64,000 nucleotides of DNA from DATAEG01 sp963703085 (lineage in GTDB: Bacteria > Actinomycetota > Actinomycetes > Mycobacteriales > Jatrophihabitantaceae), in the NCBI GenBank assembly GCA_963703085.1, contig OY969789.1, positions 3,162,001-3,226,000 of the forward strand, read 5' to 3'. The first letter of the stretch is position 1; every line of letters starts with the position of its first letter. Below are positions 25,186-33,054 of this stretch, piece by piece. Both the position numbers and the translations under genes were made by a program. The notes beneath the pieces were generated by a model, which was not told the origin of the DNA, did no database searches, and worked only from the letters and a program-made list of their open reading frames with translations.

Positions 25186-25255
25186 ACCGCTATCCGCCCG
25201 GAACAGGAATCGACCGGGACTGCCCAGATCCGCCTCGGTACGGCACACTGCTGCC

Positions 25256-26077
25256 GTGACGTATCCAGCGCCTCCGCCACCCACCTCCGGATACGGCGCG
25301 CCGCCGCCCCGGCCCGGAAGGCTGCGCGGGCGCACCCCACGCCGGCTCGGCTGGATCTTCCTCGCCCTGGGCGTGGTGCTGATCGTCGTCGGTGGCGTCA
25401 TCATCGCCACGAAGTCGCTGACACCGGTCAACAACTTTCAGCGGGTCAAGGCGAACAGCTCCGGCTCCGTCACGTTCAAGCACGCCGGCGGCTACGTCGC
25501 CTACTACGAGTCGGACGCGGTGACCGGGAACGAGACCGCGGTGCCGCTGCTCCCGGTCCGGCTCACCGATCCCAATGGCAAGCAGACGACGCTGAGCACC
25601 AAATACGGCAACCGCTCAGACGGCAAGATCAGGCTGCTGCACTACGAGTACAACGACCACAAGGGCCTGGCTATGTGGCAGTTCCACATCGACAAGGCAG
25701 GCACCTACAAGGTTGAAGTCGGTACCAACGCGCGCGCGGCGGCCGATGCGCAGGTGGCATTCGGCAAGTCGGTGGCTGGTGGCGTCGCGGCCGGTGCGGG
25801 GATCCTCGGGCTGGGCGTCTTGCTGCTGATCGCGGCGATCGTGCTGCTGATCGTCGGCTTCGTGAAGAAACGCCGACACAAGCGCGAGATCGCCGCCGGC
25901 CAGTATTCCGGCGGCGCTCAGCAGTGGTCGCCGCAGACCGGTGGCCAGCAGCCGTGGCAGTCACCGCAGGCACAGCAGCCGTGGCCGCCGCAGCAGCAAC
26001 CGCCGCAGCAGCAATGGCCCCAGCAGCAACCGCCGCCGCAGCAGGGCGGATGGCCGCCGGGCAATTCCGCAGGCTGA
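25256..26077 (+). CDS. Two-TM membrane protein with Gln/Pro/Trp-rich tail
   Basis: A 273-residue protein: a Pro/Gly/Tyr-rich cytoplasmic N-terminus (1-28), TM helix 1 (WIFLALGVVLIVVGGVIIA), an extracytoplasmic beta-rich domain (about 55-165), TM helix 2 (GVLLLIAAIVLLIVGFV), a basic stop (KKRRHKR), and a low-complexity cytoplasmic tail rich in Q, P and W (about 220-273). No enzyme motif is recognised. CACACT lies 6 nt before GTG 25256, fitting the leaderless pattern. It stands between aroG and another disordered membrane protein. Confidence 0.7.
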   Translation: MTYPAPPPPTSGYGAPPPRPGRLRGRTPRRLGWIFLALGVVLIVVGGVIIATKSLTPVNNFQRVKANSSGSVTFKHAGGYVAYYESDAVTGNETAVPLLPVRLTDPNGKQTTLSTKYGNRSDGKIRLLHYEYNDHKGLAMWQFHIDKAGTYKVEVGTNARAAADAQVAFGKSVAGGVAAGAGILGLGVLLLIAAIVLLIVGFVKKRRHKREIAAGQYSGGAQQWSPQTGGQQPWQSPQAQQPWPPQQQPPQQQWPQQQPPPQQGGWPPGNSAG

Positions 26078-26245
26078 CCCGAAGCGGCATCGTCGGCGCA
26101 GCCGTCAGTAGCGCCCCGACGTCCGGGCCGGCCGGACTAGTGTCGGGCGAAGTCGACAACGCCTGAGAGAATGATCCAGCGGCTCGCGGGTACAACGCCG
26201 AGTCCAGGGAGTACTGCCAGCTCGGCAAGGTGAGGGGATTTCGCG

Positions 26246-27370
26246 ATGCAGCCCGGCAACGGACACGACGACGACTCGACCGGACAGCAGTGGGACCCCA
26301 CCGGGTCCGAGCCGCCCACCGAGGGCGGCCCCGAACAGGCGGCGCCCTGGCCCGCCGAGGGCGGCTACGGCGAGCCCCAGGACGAGCAGCAGGCGGCACC
26401 GCCGACCACTCAATTGCCTGAGTCGGGCTACGGCTATGCCGGTGCCGAGCAGCAGGCGGCGGACCCGTACGGCTATCCGCAGCAGGGCTACCCAGAGCAG
26501 TCCGGCTACGAGCAGCACGGCTACACCGAGCAGTACCCCTATGACGAGCAGGGTTATGGCCAGTCCGGCTACCCGCAGCAGGGCTACGAAGAGCAGTCCG
26601 GGTACCCCCAGCAGGGTTACGGCCAGCAGCCCGGTTACCAGCCGAGCGCCGGTTATCCGCAGCCGGCCGCCCAACCCGGCTACCCGGCGACACCGTCTTA
26701 TCCAGGGCATCAGCCGACGCATCTGCAGCCCGGCTACGGCCAGCCGCCGTACGGGCCGCCGCCGGCTGGTGGTGGGTACGGTGGCCCACCGCAGCCGCCG
26801 AACAACCGCAACAAGATCATCGTCGGTGTGGTGGCCGTTCTGGTCGTGGCTGCCGCCGCGATTCTGCTGGTGGTGACGCAGAAGCACAAAGACACCGGAT
26901 CCGGTGGTCACTCGTCGAACGGTTCCAGCCAGTCCAGCCAGTCCAGCTCCAGCAGCTCCTCCTCCAGCGATTCGCAGAGCAGTTCGGGCAATGAGAGCAG
27001 CGACTCCGGCAGCAGTTCGTCGTCGAGTGACAACGGCGCGGACACGCAGTGTGAGCCGAACAAGGAAGCCAACCTCGCCGCCATCGATTTGACTGTGGTG
27101 CTCAGTTTCATCGAGCCCGGCAGCACGCCGTCCGGGTACTTCGCGCAGGTGCTCCAGCACTGCACGGCAGCGGCGTTGCTGCCGCAGATCAAGTCGCTGT
27201 ACGGCAAGAGCTTCGGGCTACCCGGGGACGACCTCACCGGCGGGGACAGCAAGGGCCCGACCGCAGAGTTCAAGATCACCGAGAAGAGCGGCGGAAACCT
27301 CGATCTGTTCATGTCCAAGGCCAGTGACGGGCACTACGAAGCGACCAAATTCACGTTCAAATCCAAGTGA
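26246..27370 (+). CDS. Single-TM protein with GYxxQ repeats, Ser-rich linker and exported C-terminal domain
   Basis: A 374-residue protein. Residues 50-190 consist of Gly-Tyr repeats (QQGYPEQSGYEQHGYTEQYP type), a disordered cytoplasmic segment. A TM helix follows (IIVGVVAVLVVAAAAILLVV, about 192-212), then a Ser/Gln-rich extracytoplasmic linker (about 222-265) and a C-terminal domain of about 105 residues with two Cys (TQCEP, LQHCTAAAL) that may form a disulfide. The start is clear: GAGGGGA is 8 nt before the ATG. Function unknown; Tyr/Gln-rich tails suggest condensate or scaffold behaviour, speculative. Confidence 0.75.
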   Translation: MQPGNGHDDDSTGQQWDPTGSEPPTEGGPEQAAPWPAEGGYGEPQDEQQAAPPTTQLPESGYGYAGAEQQAADPYGYPQQGYPEQSGYEQHGYTEQYPYDEQGYGQSGYPQQGYEEQSGYPQQGYGQQPGYQPSAGYPQPAAQPGYPATPSYPGHQPTHLQPGYGQPPYGPPPAGGGYGGPPQPPNNRNKIIVGVVAVLVVAAAAILLVVTQKHKDTGSGGHSSNGSSQSSQSSSSSSSSSDSQSSSGNESSDSGSSSSSSDNGADTQCEPNKEANLAAIDLTVVLSFIEPGSTPSGYFAQVLQHCTAAALLPQIKSLYGKSFGLPGDDLTGGDSKGPTAEFKITEKSGGNLDLFMSKASDGHYEATKFTFKSK

Positions 27371-27372
27371 GC

Positions 27373-27419
27373 CTTCGGTTGGCGTGCCGGCTGGCCCGGC
27401 TGCCGGCACTCAGCCGAAG
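27373..27419. terminator. Hairpin between convergent genes
   Basis: Arms 27373-27391 (begins CTTCGG, ends TGCCGGC) and 27402-27419 (begins GCCGGCAC, ends CCGAAG) pair over about 16 bp with a 10-nt loop. The right arm includes the stop codon of the minus-strand gene. Likely bidirectional terminator. Confidence 0.6.
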
Positions 27420-28003
27420 ACGAGACGCTTTCCGGGCGTGCCGGGGTCGAGCAGCTCGAACTTCCGGGTCAGATCGGTACGGTCCAACAGCTCGACCTGC
27501 TGGGTGAACTGCTCACTGGTGACGTAGACGGTCTTCTCGAGCTTCCACTCGTTCGTGAACCACGCCCGGAGCGCCGCGAGCAGGCGCTCGTCCATTCCTC
27601 GCTTCATCTCCGGCAGCCGGGCCCAGAAGAAGACGACGGCGTCCACGTCGGCCCACTCGTCGTCACCGAGGGGAACCACCGTGCATTTCGTGAGGAACGC
27701 GGCGCTGGTGGGGAAGACATAAACGCAGCCCACGCATCGCGTGCCAGCCGGGTCCAGCACCGTGTAATTGAACGCGCGATGCGCAGCATGGCGTTGTTCC
27801 ATGTCGATGAGGTCCACCCGGTTGGCCTCGACCGTGAAGTCGTCCTCGGGCCACGTCGACTGGCGCCATAACCGCAGGTACTCGCGGGTTTCCATCACGG
27901 CGGCATAGTCCATCTCGGTGTCGTCGGCCACGATCGGACGCAAGACGAACTCGTCGGTCTTCAACTCCGCGGGGACTGGTTCGGTCGTTTCGGTGAACGG
28001 CAC
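27410..28003 (-). CDS. GNAT-like acetyltransferase homologue
   Basis: A 197-residue protein with an N-terminal pattern LKTDEFVLRPIVADDTEMDY like GNAT enzymes, then FNYTVLDPAGTRCVGCVYVFPTS as the central strands. The canonical acetyl-CoA loop (R/Q-x-x-G-x-G/A) is not obvious, so it may be a diverged or inactive member. SD-like AAGGAG stands 7 nt before the ATG. No partner gene is evident; it is convergent with the GYxxQ protein. Confidence 0.6.
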   Translation of the reverse strand: MPFTETTEPVPAELKTDEFVLRPIVADDTEMDYAAVMETREYLRLWRQSTWPEDDFTVEANRVDLIDMEQRHAAHRAFNYTVLDPAGTRCVGCVYVFPTSAAFLTKCTVVPLGDDEWADVDAVVFFWARLPEMKRGMDERLLAALRAWFTNEWKLEKTVYVTSEQFTQQVELLDRTDLTRKFELLDPGTPGKRLVFG

Positions 28004-28127
28004 GTGCGGCTCCTTCGCAAGGTGAATCCGAGTGCCCCCACGCTACGGTGACGCTCAACCGATTACGGCAGGCGCATAAAACGCAACGACCTGCTTCCCG
28101 GCCAGCGCTCGGTGCCGCATCGAGGGG

Positions 28128-30167
28128 TCAGATGATGTAGAGCGTGACCGTGCTGCCCCGTTTGATCTTCTGCCCGGACGCCGGGTCGATGCCGACGACC
28201 AGACCGCTCTCGCCGCCGAACGTCTTCGAGACAGTGACCTTGAACCCGAGCGCCTGCAGCCGCGCCGTCGCATCGGCAACCGGGTCCAGTCGCGGAATGA
28301 CCGGGACCTCGACGAGATCCTGGCCCTTCGAGACGGCGAGCGTGACTGTCCTGAACTTGCGTAGCTTGCTGGTGCCCTTCGGTGTCTGCCGGATGACGTT
28401 ACCGGTGGCGACGGTGTCGCTGAATTCCTCGCTGACCGCAACCTTGAAGCCCAAGGCCGTCAGTGCGTCGGTAGCATCGTTCTGCGGCTTTCCGGTCTCG
28501 TCCGGCACGGTCAGGATGGGCGGCCCGGTCGAGACGTAGACGGTGAGCGTCGCGCCGGAGCGCACCTTCACACCGACGGCTGGGTCGGTACCGACCACCG
28601 ACCCGGATGGCACCTTGTCGTCGGCAACCGGCGGGTACTCCACCTTCACGCCGGCGGCGACGAGGTCGGCTAGCGCAGTCTGGGCCGCGGCCCGCGACTT
28701 GTTCCGCACGTCCGGCACGGTGAACAGATGCGGACCTCCAGAGGGCACCAGATGCACCGTCCCGCCGCGCCGCAGCCGCGCGCCGGAACCCGGATCGGTA
28801 CGCACCACCATGCCTTTGGCCACCGTGTCGTTCAGCACCGGCGCGTCCGTTGCCACCTTGAATCCACGCGCGCGCAGGATCTGGCTGGCGTCGCTGGTCG
28901 TCCGGTCCTGGACGTTCGGTACTGCGCGGTAGCGCCCGGAGGCCAGCCACCAGCTGCCCACCACGATCGCGGCGCACACCAGCAACAGCACCACCGCGCC
29001 GACGAGCGTGCGCAGCCAACGCCGCCGGGGTGCGGGCTTCCTGGCGCGTGCGGATGGCACCGGCTCGGCACGCCGGGCCGCAGGTCCGCCGCGGCCGGCC
29101 AGCGGGGACACCTTGGTGTGGTGCACGCCGCCACCGGGCTGCTCGGGGGCGGTGCGCCGCTGCTCGTCGGCCCGATCGATCTGCTGGGTCCGCCCGGTCG
29201 GGGCGCGGCGCAGCGGGGCGGGCGGGACCGCAGGACGCACCGGCGCGCCGTGCACCGGGGGTGACATGCGCTGCGGTCCGCGGGGCCGACCGGGCACCGG
29301 CAGAACCGGTAGGCGCAACGCCCGGCGCACGTCGTGCAGGTCTGCCAACAGCGCACCCGCGTCGTCCGGCCGGCCGCTGGGATCACGCGCGGTTGCATTG
29401 GCGATGAGGTCATCCAGCGGCCCGGTGAGACCGCGGCGCAGCGACGACGGTGCCGGCACGTCTGAGTGCACGTGTTGATACGCGACGGCCATCGCGTCGC
29501 CTTGGAAGGGCGGCCGGCCGGTCAGCAACTCGAACAACACGATGCCGGCGGAGTACACGTCCGAGCGGGTGTCCACGTCGCCGTTGCGGAACTGCTCAGG
29601 AGAGCTGTAGGCGACGGTGCCCATCATCAGCCCGGTGCGGGTCGAGGAAGCGTCCGCGACGACAGCCCGGGCCAGTCCGAAGTCGGCGACCTTCACGACT
29701 CCGTCGTCAGCCAGCAAGATGTTTTCCGGCTTGATGTCACGATGCACCAGGCCGGCCCGGTGCGCCGCCGCGAGCGCTGCGAGGACGGGCTCCATCACCG
29801 AGACGGCCTCAGCGGGGGAGAGGTGGTCGCGCTCGCGGAGCAGGTCGCGCAGGGTTCGGCCCCGGACCAGCTCCATGACGAGGAAGACCTTGCCGGCGTC
29901 GCTGCCCTGGTCGTACACGGACACCGCGTTGACGTGGGACAGCTTCGCCGCGGCTCGCGCTTCCCGGGAGAACCGGTCGACGAACGCCGGGTCGCCGGAG
30001 AGGGACGCGGCCATCACCTTCACCGCGACCTGCCGGTCCAATCGCTCGTCGGTCGCGGCATAGACCGTGGACATCCCGCCACGGGCAAGCCGCGCCATGA
30101 TCCGATAGCGGCCTTCGAGAACGTGGCCGACCAGCGGATCCGCTGTCGCCGTCTCCACGGCAGGCAT
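28128..30167 (-). CDS. pknL: Membrane Ser/Thr protein kinase with four PASTA domains (PknL-type locus)
   Basis: A 679-residue receptor kinase. The Gly-rich loop LARGGMSTVYAA, catalytic Lys AVKVMAA, HRDIKPENILL, DFGLARA and GTVAYSSPEQF are all intact (about 20-200). An Arg/Pro-rich juxtamembrane region precedes one TM helix (LVGAVVLLLVCAAIVVGSWWLA). Four extracellular PASTA repeats follow, which in PknB-type kinases bind muropeptides or lipid II. ATG 30167 is chosen because the domain begins right after it; the frame runs further upstream but into the divergent gene. Neighbouring aroG and the Rv2175c homologue identify the locus as PknL (Rv2176), whose mycobacterial form lacks PASTA repeats. 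Confidence 0.92.
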   Translation of the reverse strand: MPAVETATADPLVGHVLEGRYRIMARLARGGMSTVYAATDERLDRQVAVKVMAASLSGDPAFVDRFSREARAAAKLSHVNAVSVYDQGSDAGKVFLVMELVRGRTLRDLLRERDHLSPAEAVSVMEPVLAALAAAHRAGLVHRDIKPENILLADDGVVKVADFGLARAVVADASSTRTGLMMGTVAYSSPEQFRNGDVDTRSDVYSAGIVLFELLTGRPPFQGDAMAVAYQHVHSDVPAPSSLRRGLTGPLDDLIANATARDPSGRPDDAGALLADLHDVRRALRLPVLPVPGRPRGPQRMSPPVHGAPVRPAVPPAPLRRAPTGRTQQIDRADEQRRTAPEQPGGGVHHTKVSPLAGRGGPAARRAEPVPSARARKPAPRRRWLRTLVGAVVLLLVCAAIVVGSWWLASGRYRAVPNVQDRTTSDASQILRARGFKVATDAPVLNDTVAKGMVVRTDPGSGARLRRGGTVHLVPSGGPHLFTVPDVRNKSRAAAQTALADLVAAGVKVEYPPVADDKVPSGSVVGTDPAVGVKVRSGATLTVYVSTGPPILTVPDETGKPQNDATDALTALGFKVAVSEEFSDTVATGNVIRQTPKGTSKLRKFRTVTLAVSKGQDLVEVPVIPRLDPVADATARLQALGFKVTVSKTFGGESGLVVGIDPASGQKIKRGSTVTLYII

Positions 30168-30263
30168 TCTACGGTCGCGACGAGGTCGAACCGCTCCGCG
30201 ACACAGGCCGCACGAACGGCCATCCGGGCAGGCCGGACCGAGGCGTCGGTACTGTGCTGTGCT

Positions 30264-31088
30264 GTGACAGCAGTCGGCGGCGAGCACATCGCCGCCCGGA
30301 TCGAGGTGCTCGCCGACACCGATCGCCCCGGCGGCTTCCTGCTGTTGATCGACCGGATCCGGCAGTCGTACGTGGACCTGGAGGATCCGACCTACCTCGA
30401 TTTCGAATACATGCGTTGGTTCGCTGCGGTGCTGGACGCCATCCCGGCCGGGCCGCTGGCGGTCACCCACATCGGCGGCGGCGCGGCCGCAATGCCGCGC
30501 TGGATCGGCGCAGCACGGCCGGGTTCGACCCACATCGTGCTGGAGCCTGACGTCGAGCTCACCGAGGTGGTCCGGGCCCGGCTGCCGTTCGACCGGAACC
30601 TGCGCATCCGGATCCGGCCGCAGCCGGGCCGGGCCGGCATCGCCGCGTTGGCCGATAGCAGCGCCGACGTGGTGATCCTGGACGCGTTCGACGGCGGCCG
30701 GGTCCCGGCGGACCTGACCACCGCAGAATTCTTCGCCGAGACCGTGCGGGTGCTCCGGCCCGGTGGCGTCTTCTTGGCCAACATCGGGGACGGCTCCGCG
30801 TTGAGCTACACCCGGCGGGTGATGGCCGGTGTGCGTGCCTCGATCGGGTCAGGTCTGGTCATTTCCGAGAAGCGGGTGTTCGGCGGTGCCCGGTTCGGCA
30901 ACGTCGTGCTCGTCGGCGGTCCCGTCGATCCCGTGTCGGTCGGGCGTGCGCTGGCCGCCGAGGTGTTTCCGGCGCAGGTGCGCGCCGGAAAGTCACTGCT
31001 CGGCTGGATCGGTGGGGCCATGCCCTTCACCGACGCCGACAGCTCGCGGTCGCCGCAGCCGCCGGAAGCGTCCTGGCGGGTGACCTAG
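30264..31088 (+). CDS. Spermidine synthase-like methyltransferase-fold protein
   Basis: A 274-residue protein with the Rossmann fold of polyamine synthases: VTHIGGGAAAMPRWIG (nucleotide loop), THIVLEPDVELTEVVR (acidic strand), SADVVILDAFDGGRVP (catalytic Asp region) and FLANIGDGSAL. Related proteins lack residues for the polyamine substrate, so a real aminopropyltransferase role is uncertain. The GTG start is 8 nt after TACTGT (30250-30255), a leaderless arrangement. It is divergent from the kinase gene. Confidence 0.8.
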   Translation: MTAVGGEHIAARIEVLADTDRPGGFLLLIDRIRQSYVDLEDPTYLDFEYMRWFAAVLDAIPAGPLAVTHIGGGAAAMPRWIGAARPGSTHIVLEPDVELTEVVRARLPFDRNLRIRIRPQPGRAGIAALADSSADVVILDAFDGGRVPADLTTAEFFAETVRVLRPGGVFLANIGDGSALSYTRRVMAGVRASIGSGLVISEKRVFGGARFGNVVLVGGPVDPVSVGRALAAEVFPAQVRAGKSLLGWIGGAMPFTDADSSRSPQPPEASWRVT

Positions 31089-31158
31089 CCGTGCCCGCCG
31101 AGGGCGCTCGATGCCTATGCCGTGACAGGTCGCCGCGTGCCCGTGGCAGGCTGAGCGG

Positions 31159-31521
31159 GTGAGCGCCATGAACGACCCCGAGGTCGACCCGAGCCAGGAC
31201 CAGTGGCTGACTGTGCAGCAGGCTGCCGAGCAACTCGGCGTGAAGGTGCAGCGAATCGAGCAGTACCTGCGCGACGGGCAGCTGGTCGGCCGGCGCGGGC
31301 CGGAGGGCATCGTGCTGCCGGCGCTCTCGGTCGGCGAGACCGGTCCGGTCAAGGGCCTTCCTGGAGTGATCACGCTGCTGCGCGATGCGCGCTTCAGCGA
31401 TGACGAGATCATCGACTGGCTGCTGCGTGCCGACGACTCGATCCCGGGCACCCCGTTGCTGGCGCTCGCCGAGAATCGCGGCACCGAGATCAAGCGGCGC
31501 GCCCAGGTCGCCGGCTACTGA
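31159..31521 (+). CDS. Rv2175c-like winged-helix DNA-binding protein
   Basis: A 120-residue protein with the helix-turn-helix WLTVQQAAEQLGVKVQRIEQ followed by a winged basic strand (DGQLVGRRGPEGIVLPALSV) and a C-terminal helical part ending DDEIIDWLL. In M. tuberculosis Rv2175c is phosphorylated by the adjacent kinase PknL, which abolishes DNA binding; the same adjacency here suggests the same relation. GTG 31159 or ATG 31168 may be the start. The carotenoid cyclase gene begins 7 nt after its stop. Confidence 0.88.
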   Translation: MSAMNDPEVDPSQDQWLTVQQAAEQLGVKVQRIEQYLRDGQLVGRRGPEGIVLPALSVGETGPVKGLPGVITLLRDARFSDDEIIDWLLRADDSIPGTPLLALAENRGTEIKRRAQVAGY

Positions 31522-31528
31522 GGCAGCG

Positions 31529-31867
31529 GTGTCGCACCTGCTGTACTGCGGGGTGCTGCTCGGTTGCCTGCTGGCGACGCTGCCGCTGGAGCTGCTAATC
31601 GGTGCGCGGGTGTACCGCCGCCCGCTACGGCTGATGGTTGCCGTCCTGCCGGTTGCCGTGGTGTTCGCGGTGTGGGACAGCGTCGCAACCCACCGGCACT
31701 GGTGGCGGTTCAGCGCCCGGTACGTGTTGCCGCCGCGGATCGCCGGACTGCCGGTGGAGGAATTGCTGTTCTTCGTCGTCGTGCCGGTCTGCGCGGTCCT
31801 GACCTTCGAGGCGGTTCACCGGCTGCGCCCTGGCTGGTTCGAACCCACCGACGCAGCCGATGGGTAG
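31529..31867 (+). CDS. crtYc: Lycopene cyclase subunit, CrtYc type
   Basis: A 112-residue membrane protein with three hydrophobic helices and the heterodimeric cyclase motif LPVEELLFFVVVPVCAVL. Together with CrtYd it would cyclise lycopene ends. It begins 7 nt after the Rv2175c-like gene and overlaps the next subunit by 8 nt, so translation is coupled. Whether the product is beta-carotene or a C50 carotenoid cannot be told; no crtEb is nearby. Confidence 0.87.
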   Translation: MSHLLYCGVLLGCLLATLPLELLIGARVYRRPLRLMVAVLPVAVVFAVWDSVATHRHWWRFSARYVLPPRIAGLPVEELLFFVVVPVCAVLTFEAVHRLRPGWFEPTDAADG

Positions 31868-32213
31868 CTACACCGTCTCGGTCCTGTGCGCGCTCGGCGT
31901 GGCACTGGTCGTCGATGTCGGCGTACTGCGCACCCGGCTGGTGTGCCGGCGCGGCTTCTGGGCCGCCTACGCGATCCTGCTGTGCTTCCAGTTGCTGGTG
32001 AACGGCCTGCTCACCGCGCCGCCGGTCGTCGGCTACGACTCGTCGGTCATCGTCGGATGGCGGATCGCCTATGCACCGATCGAGGACCTGCCGTACGGCT
32101 TCGCGCTCATCCTGCTCACGCTGTCGGTGTGGTGTCGGGTGGCTCGCCGCCGGCCCGGCGCCGATGCAGTCGCTCCCGCACGACGCGGGCCACGCTCGGG
32201 CCGGCGACGCTGA
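31860..32213 (+). CDS. crtYd: Lycopene cyclase subunit, CrtYd type
   Basis: A 117-residue membrane protein with three helices and the family motif YAPIEDLPYGFALILLTLSV. Forms the heterodimer with the preceding gene. Its Arg-rich C-terminus (about 30 residues) overlaps, on the opposite strand, the last 98 nt of crtB, so both C-termini are constrained by the same DNA. Confidence 0.87.
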   Translation: MGSYTVSVLCALGVALVVDVGVLRTRLVCRRGFWAAYAILLCFQLLVNGLLTAPPVVGYDSSVIVGWRIAYAPIEDLPYGFALILLTLSVWCRVARRRPGADAVAPARRGPRSGRRR

Positions 32214-33054
32214 GGCGTCGGTGCATCGGCACCGCTACCCGCCGGTCGAGAACGCGATAGTGGTGTTGCTCGACCTCGGTGAGGATGTCGCGGTACAGCA
32301 CGAACGCGGTGTGCACGCATTCCCGGGACACCGGTTCGAGCAGCGCGATGCCCGGCTCGGCGAACGCATAGATGCCGCGGGTGCGCTCGATCTCGTCGCG
32401 CAGCAGAGCACGCACCGGCTCGTCCACGATCAGTTCCCGCAGGTGCTCCAGCGTGACGCCGTGGGCGCGCAGCGATTCCTGCGGCAGGTAGACGCGGCCC
32501 CGGTCCAGATCCTCGCCGACGTCCCTGATGAAGTTCGTCATCTGGAATGCGACGCCGAGTGCCGCCGCATAGGGCTCCGCCGCTGCGCTCGGGCCGACCG
32601 TGCCGAGCACCGGCAGCAGTTGCAGCCCGATGGCAGCGGCGCTACCGCGCATGTAGGCCGACAGATCCTCGAACGTCTCGTACTCGGTGACGGTGAGGTC
32701 CAGCCGCATCGACTGCAGGAATTCGTCGTGCAAGCCCGGGTCGATGCCGTGGCGGCGGACGGTGTCGACGACCGCCCGGCTGGCCGGGTGGACCGGCCGT
32801 TCGCGGCGCAGGTCGCGGGCAAGTCCGTCGAGGGAGGCGGCACGCTGGGTGATGCTCGACCCGGCATCGTCGACGATGTCGTCCGCGGTCCGCGCGAAGC
32901 CGTACAGCGCGTGGACGGCTGGCCGTCGGTCCGCCGGCAGCAGCCGAGTCGCCAGGAAGTAGGTCCGCCCATGCGTCTGGGCCAGGGACCGGCAGTACTC
33001 GTAGTCGGCGCGTAGCACGGCGTCGGTGATGCCCGCCGCGGCATAGTCGTTCAT
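32116..33054 (-). CDS. crtB: Phytoene synthase
   Basis: A 312-residue squalene/phytoene synthase condensing two geranylgeranyl diphosphates. The first Asp-rich motif is ARTADDIVDD and the second is MTNFIRDVGEDLDRGRVYLP. YEYCRSLAQTHGRTYFLATRLL is the typical N-terminus. ATG 33054 overlaps the crtI stop by 4 nt; the frame extends upstream inside crtI only as a shadow. The C-terminus overlaps crtYd antisense (32116-32213). Confidence 0.93.
   Translation of the reverse strand: MNDYAAAGITDAVLRADYEYCRSLAQTHGRTYFLATRLLPADRRPAVHALYGFARTADDIVDDAGSSITQRAASLDGLARDLRRERPVHPASRAVVDTVRRHGIDPGLHDEFLQSMRLDLTVTEYETFEDLSAYMRGSAAAIGLQLLPVLGTVGPSAAAEPYAAALGVAFQMTNFIRDVGEDLDRGRVYLPQESLRAHGVTLEHLRELIVDEPVRALLRDEIERTRGIYAFAEPGIALLEPVSRECVHTAFVLYRDILTEVEQHHYRVLDRRVAVPMHRRLSVAGPSVARVVRERLHRRRAGGEPPDTTPTA

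Noticed and set aside
26078..26245. Possible small RNA upstream of the GYxxQ protein
   Set aside because: Only the ribosome-binding site of the next gene is clear; no stable hairpin or promoter could be supported.
26436..26680. Regularly spaced repeats suggestive of a CRISPR array
   Set aside because: They are in-frame codons for GYxxQ repeats without constant spacers.
31830..31845. A GGTTCGAAC-like string resembling a tRNA T arm
   Set aside because: It encodes part of CrtYc and no acceptor, D or anticodon stems surround it.
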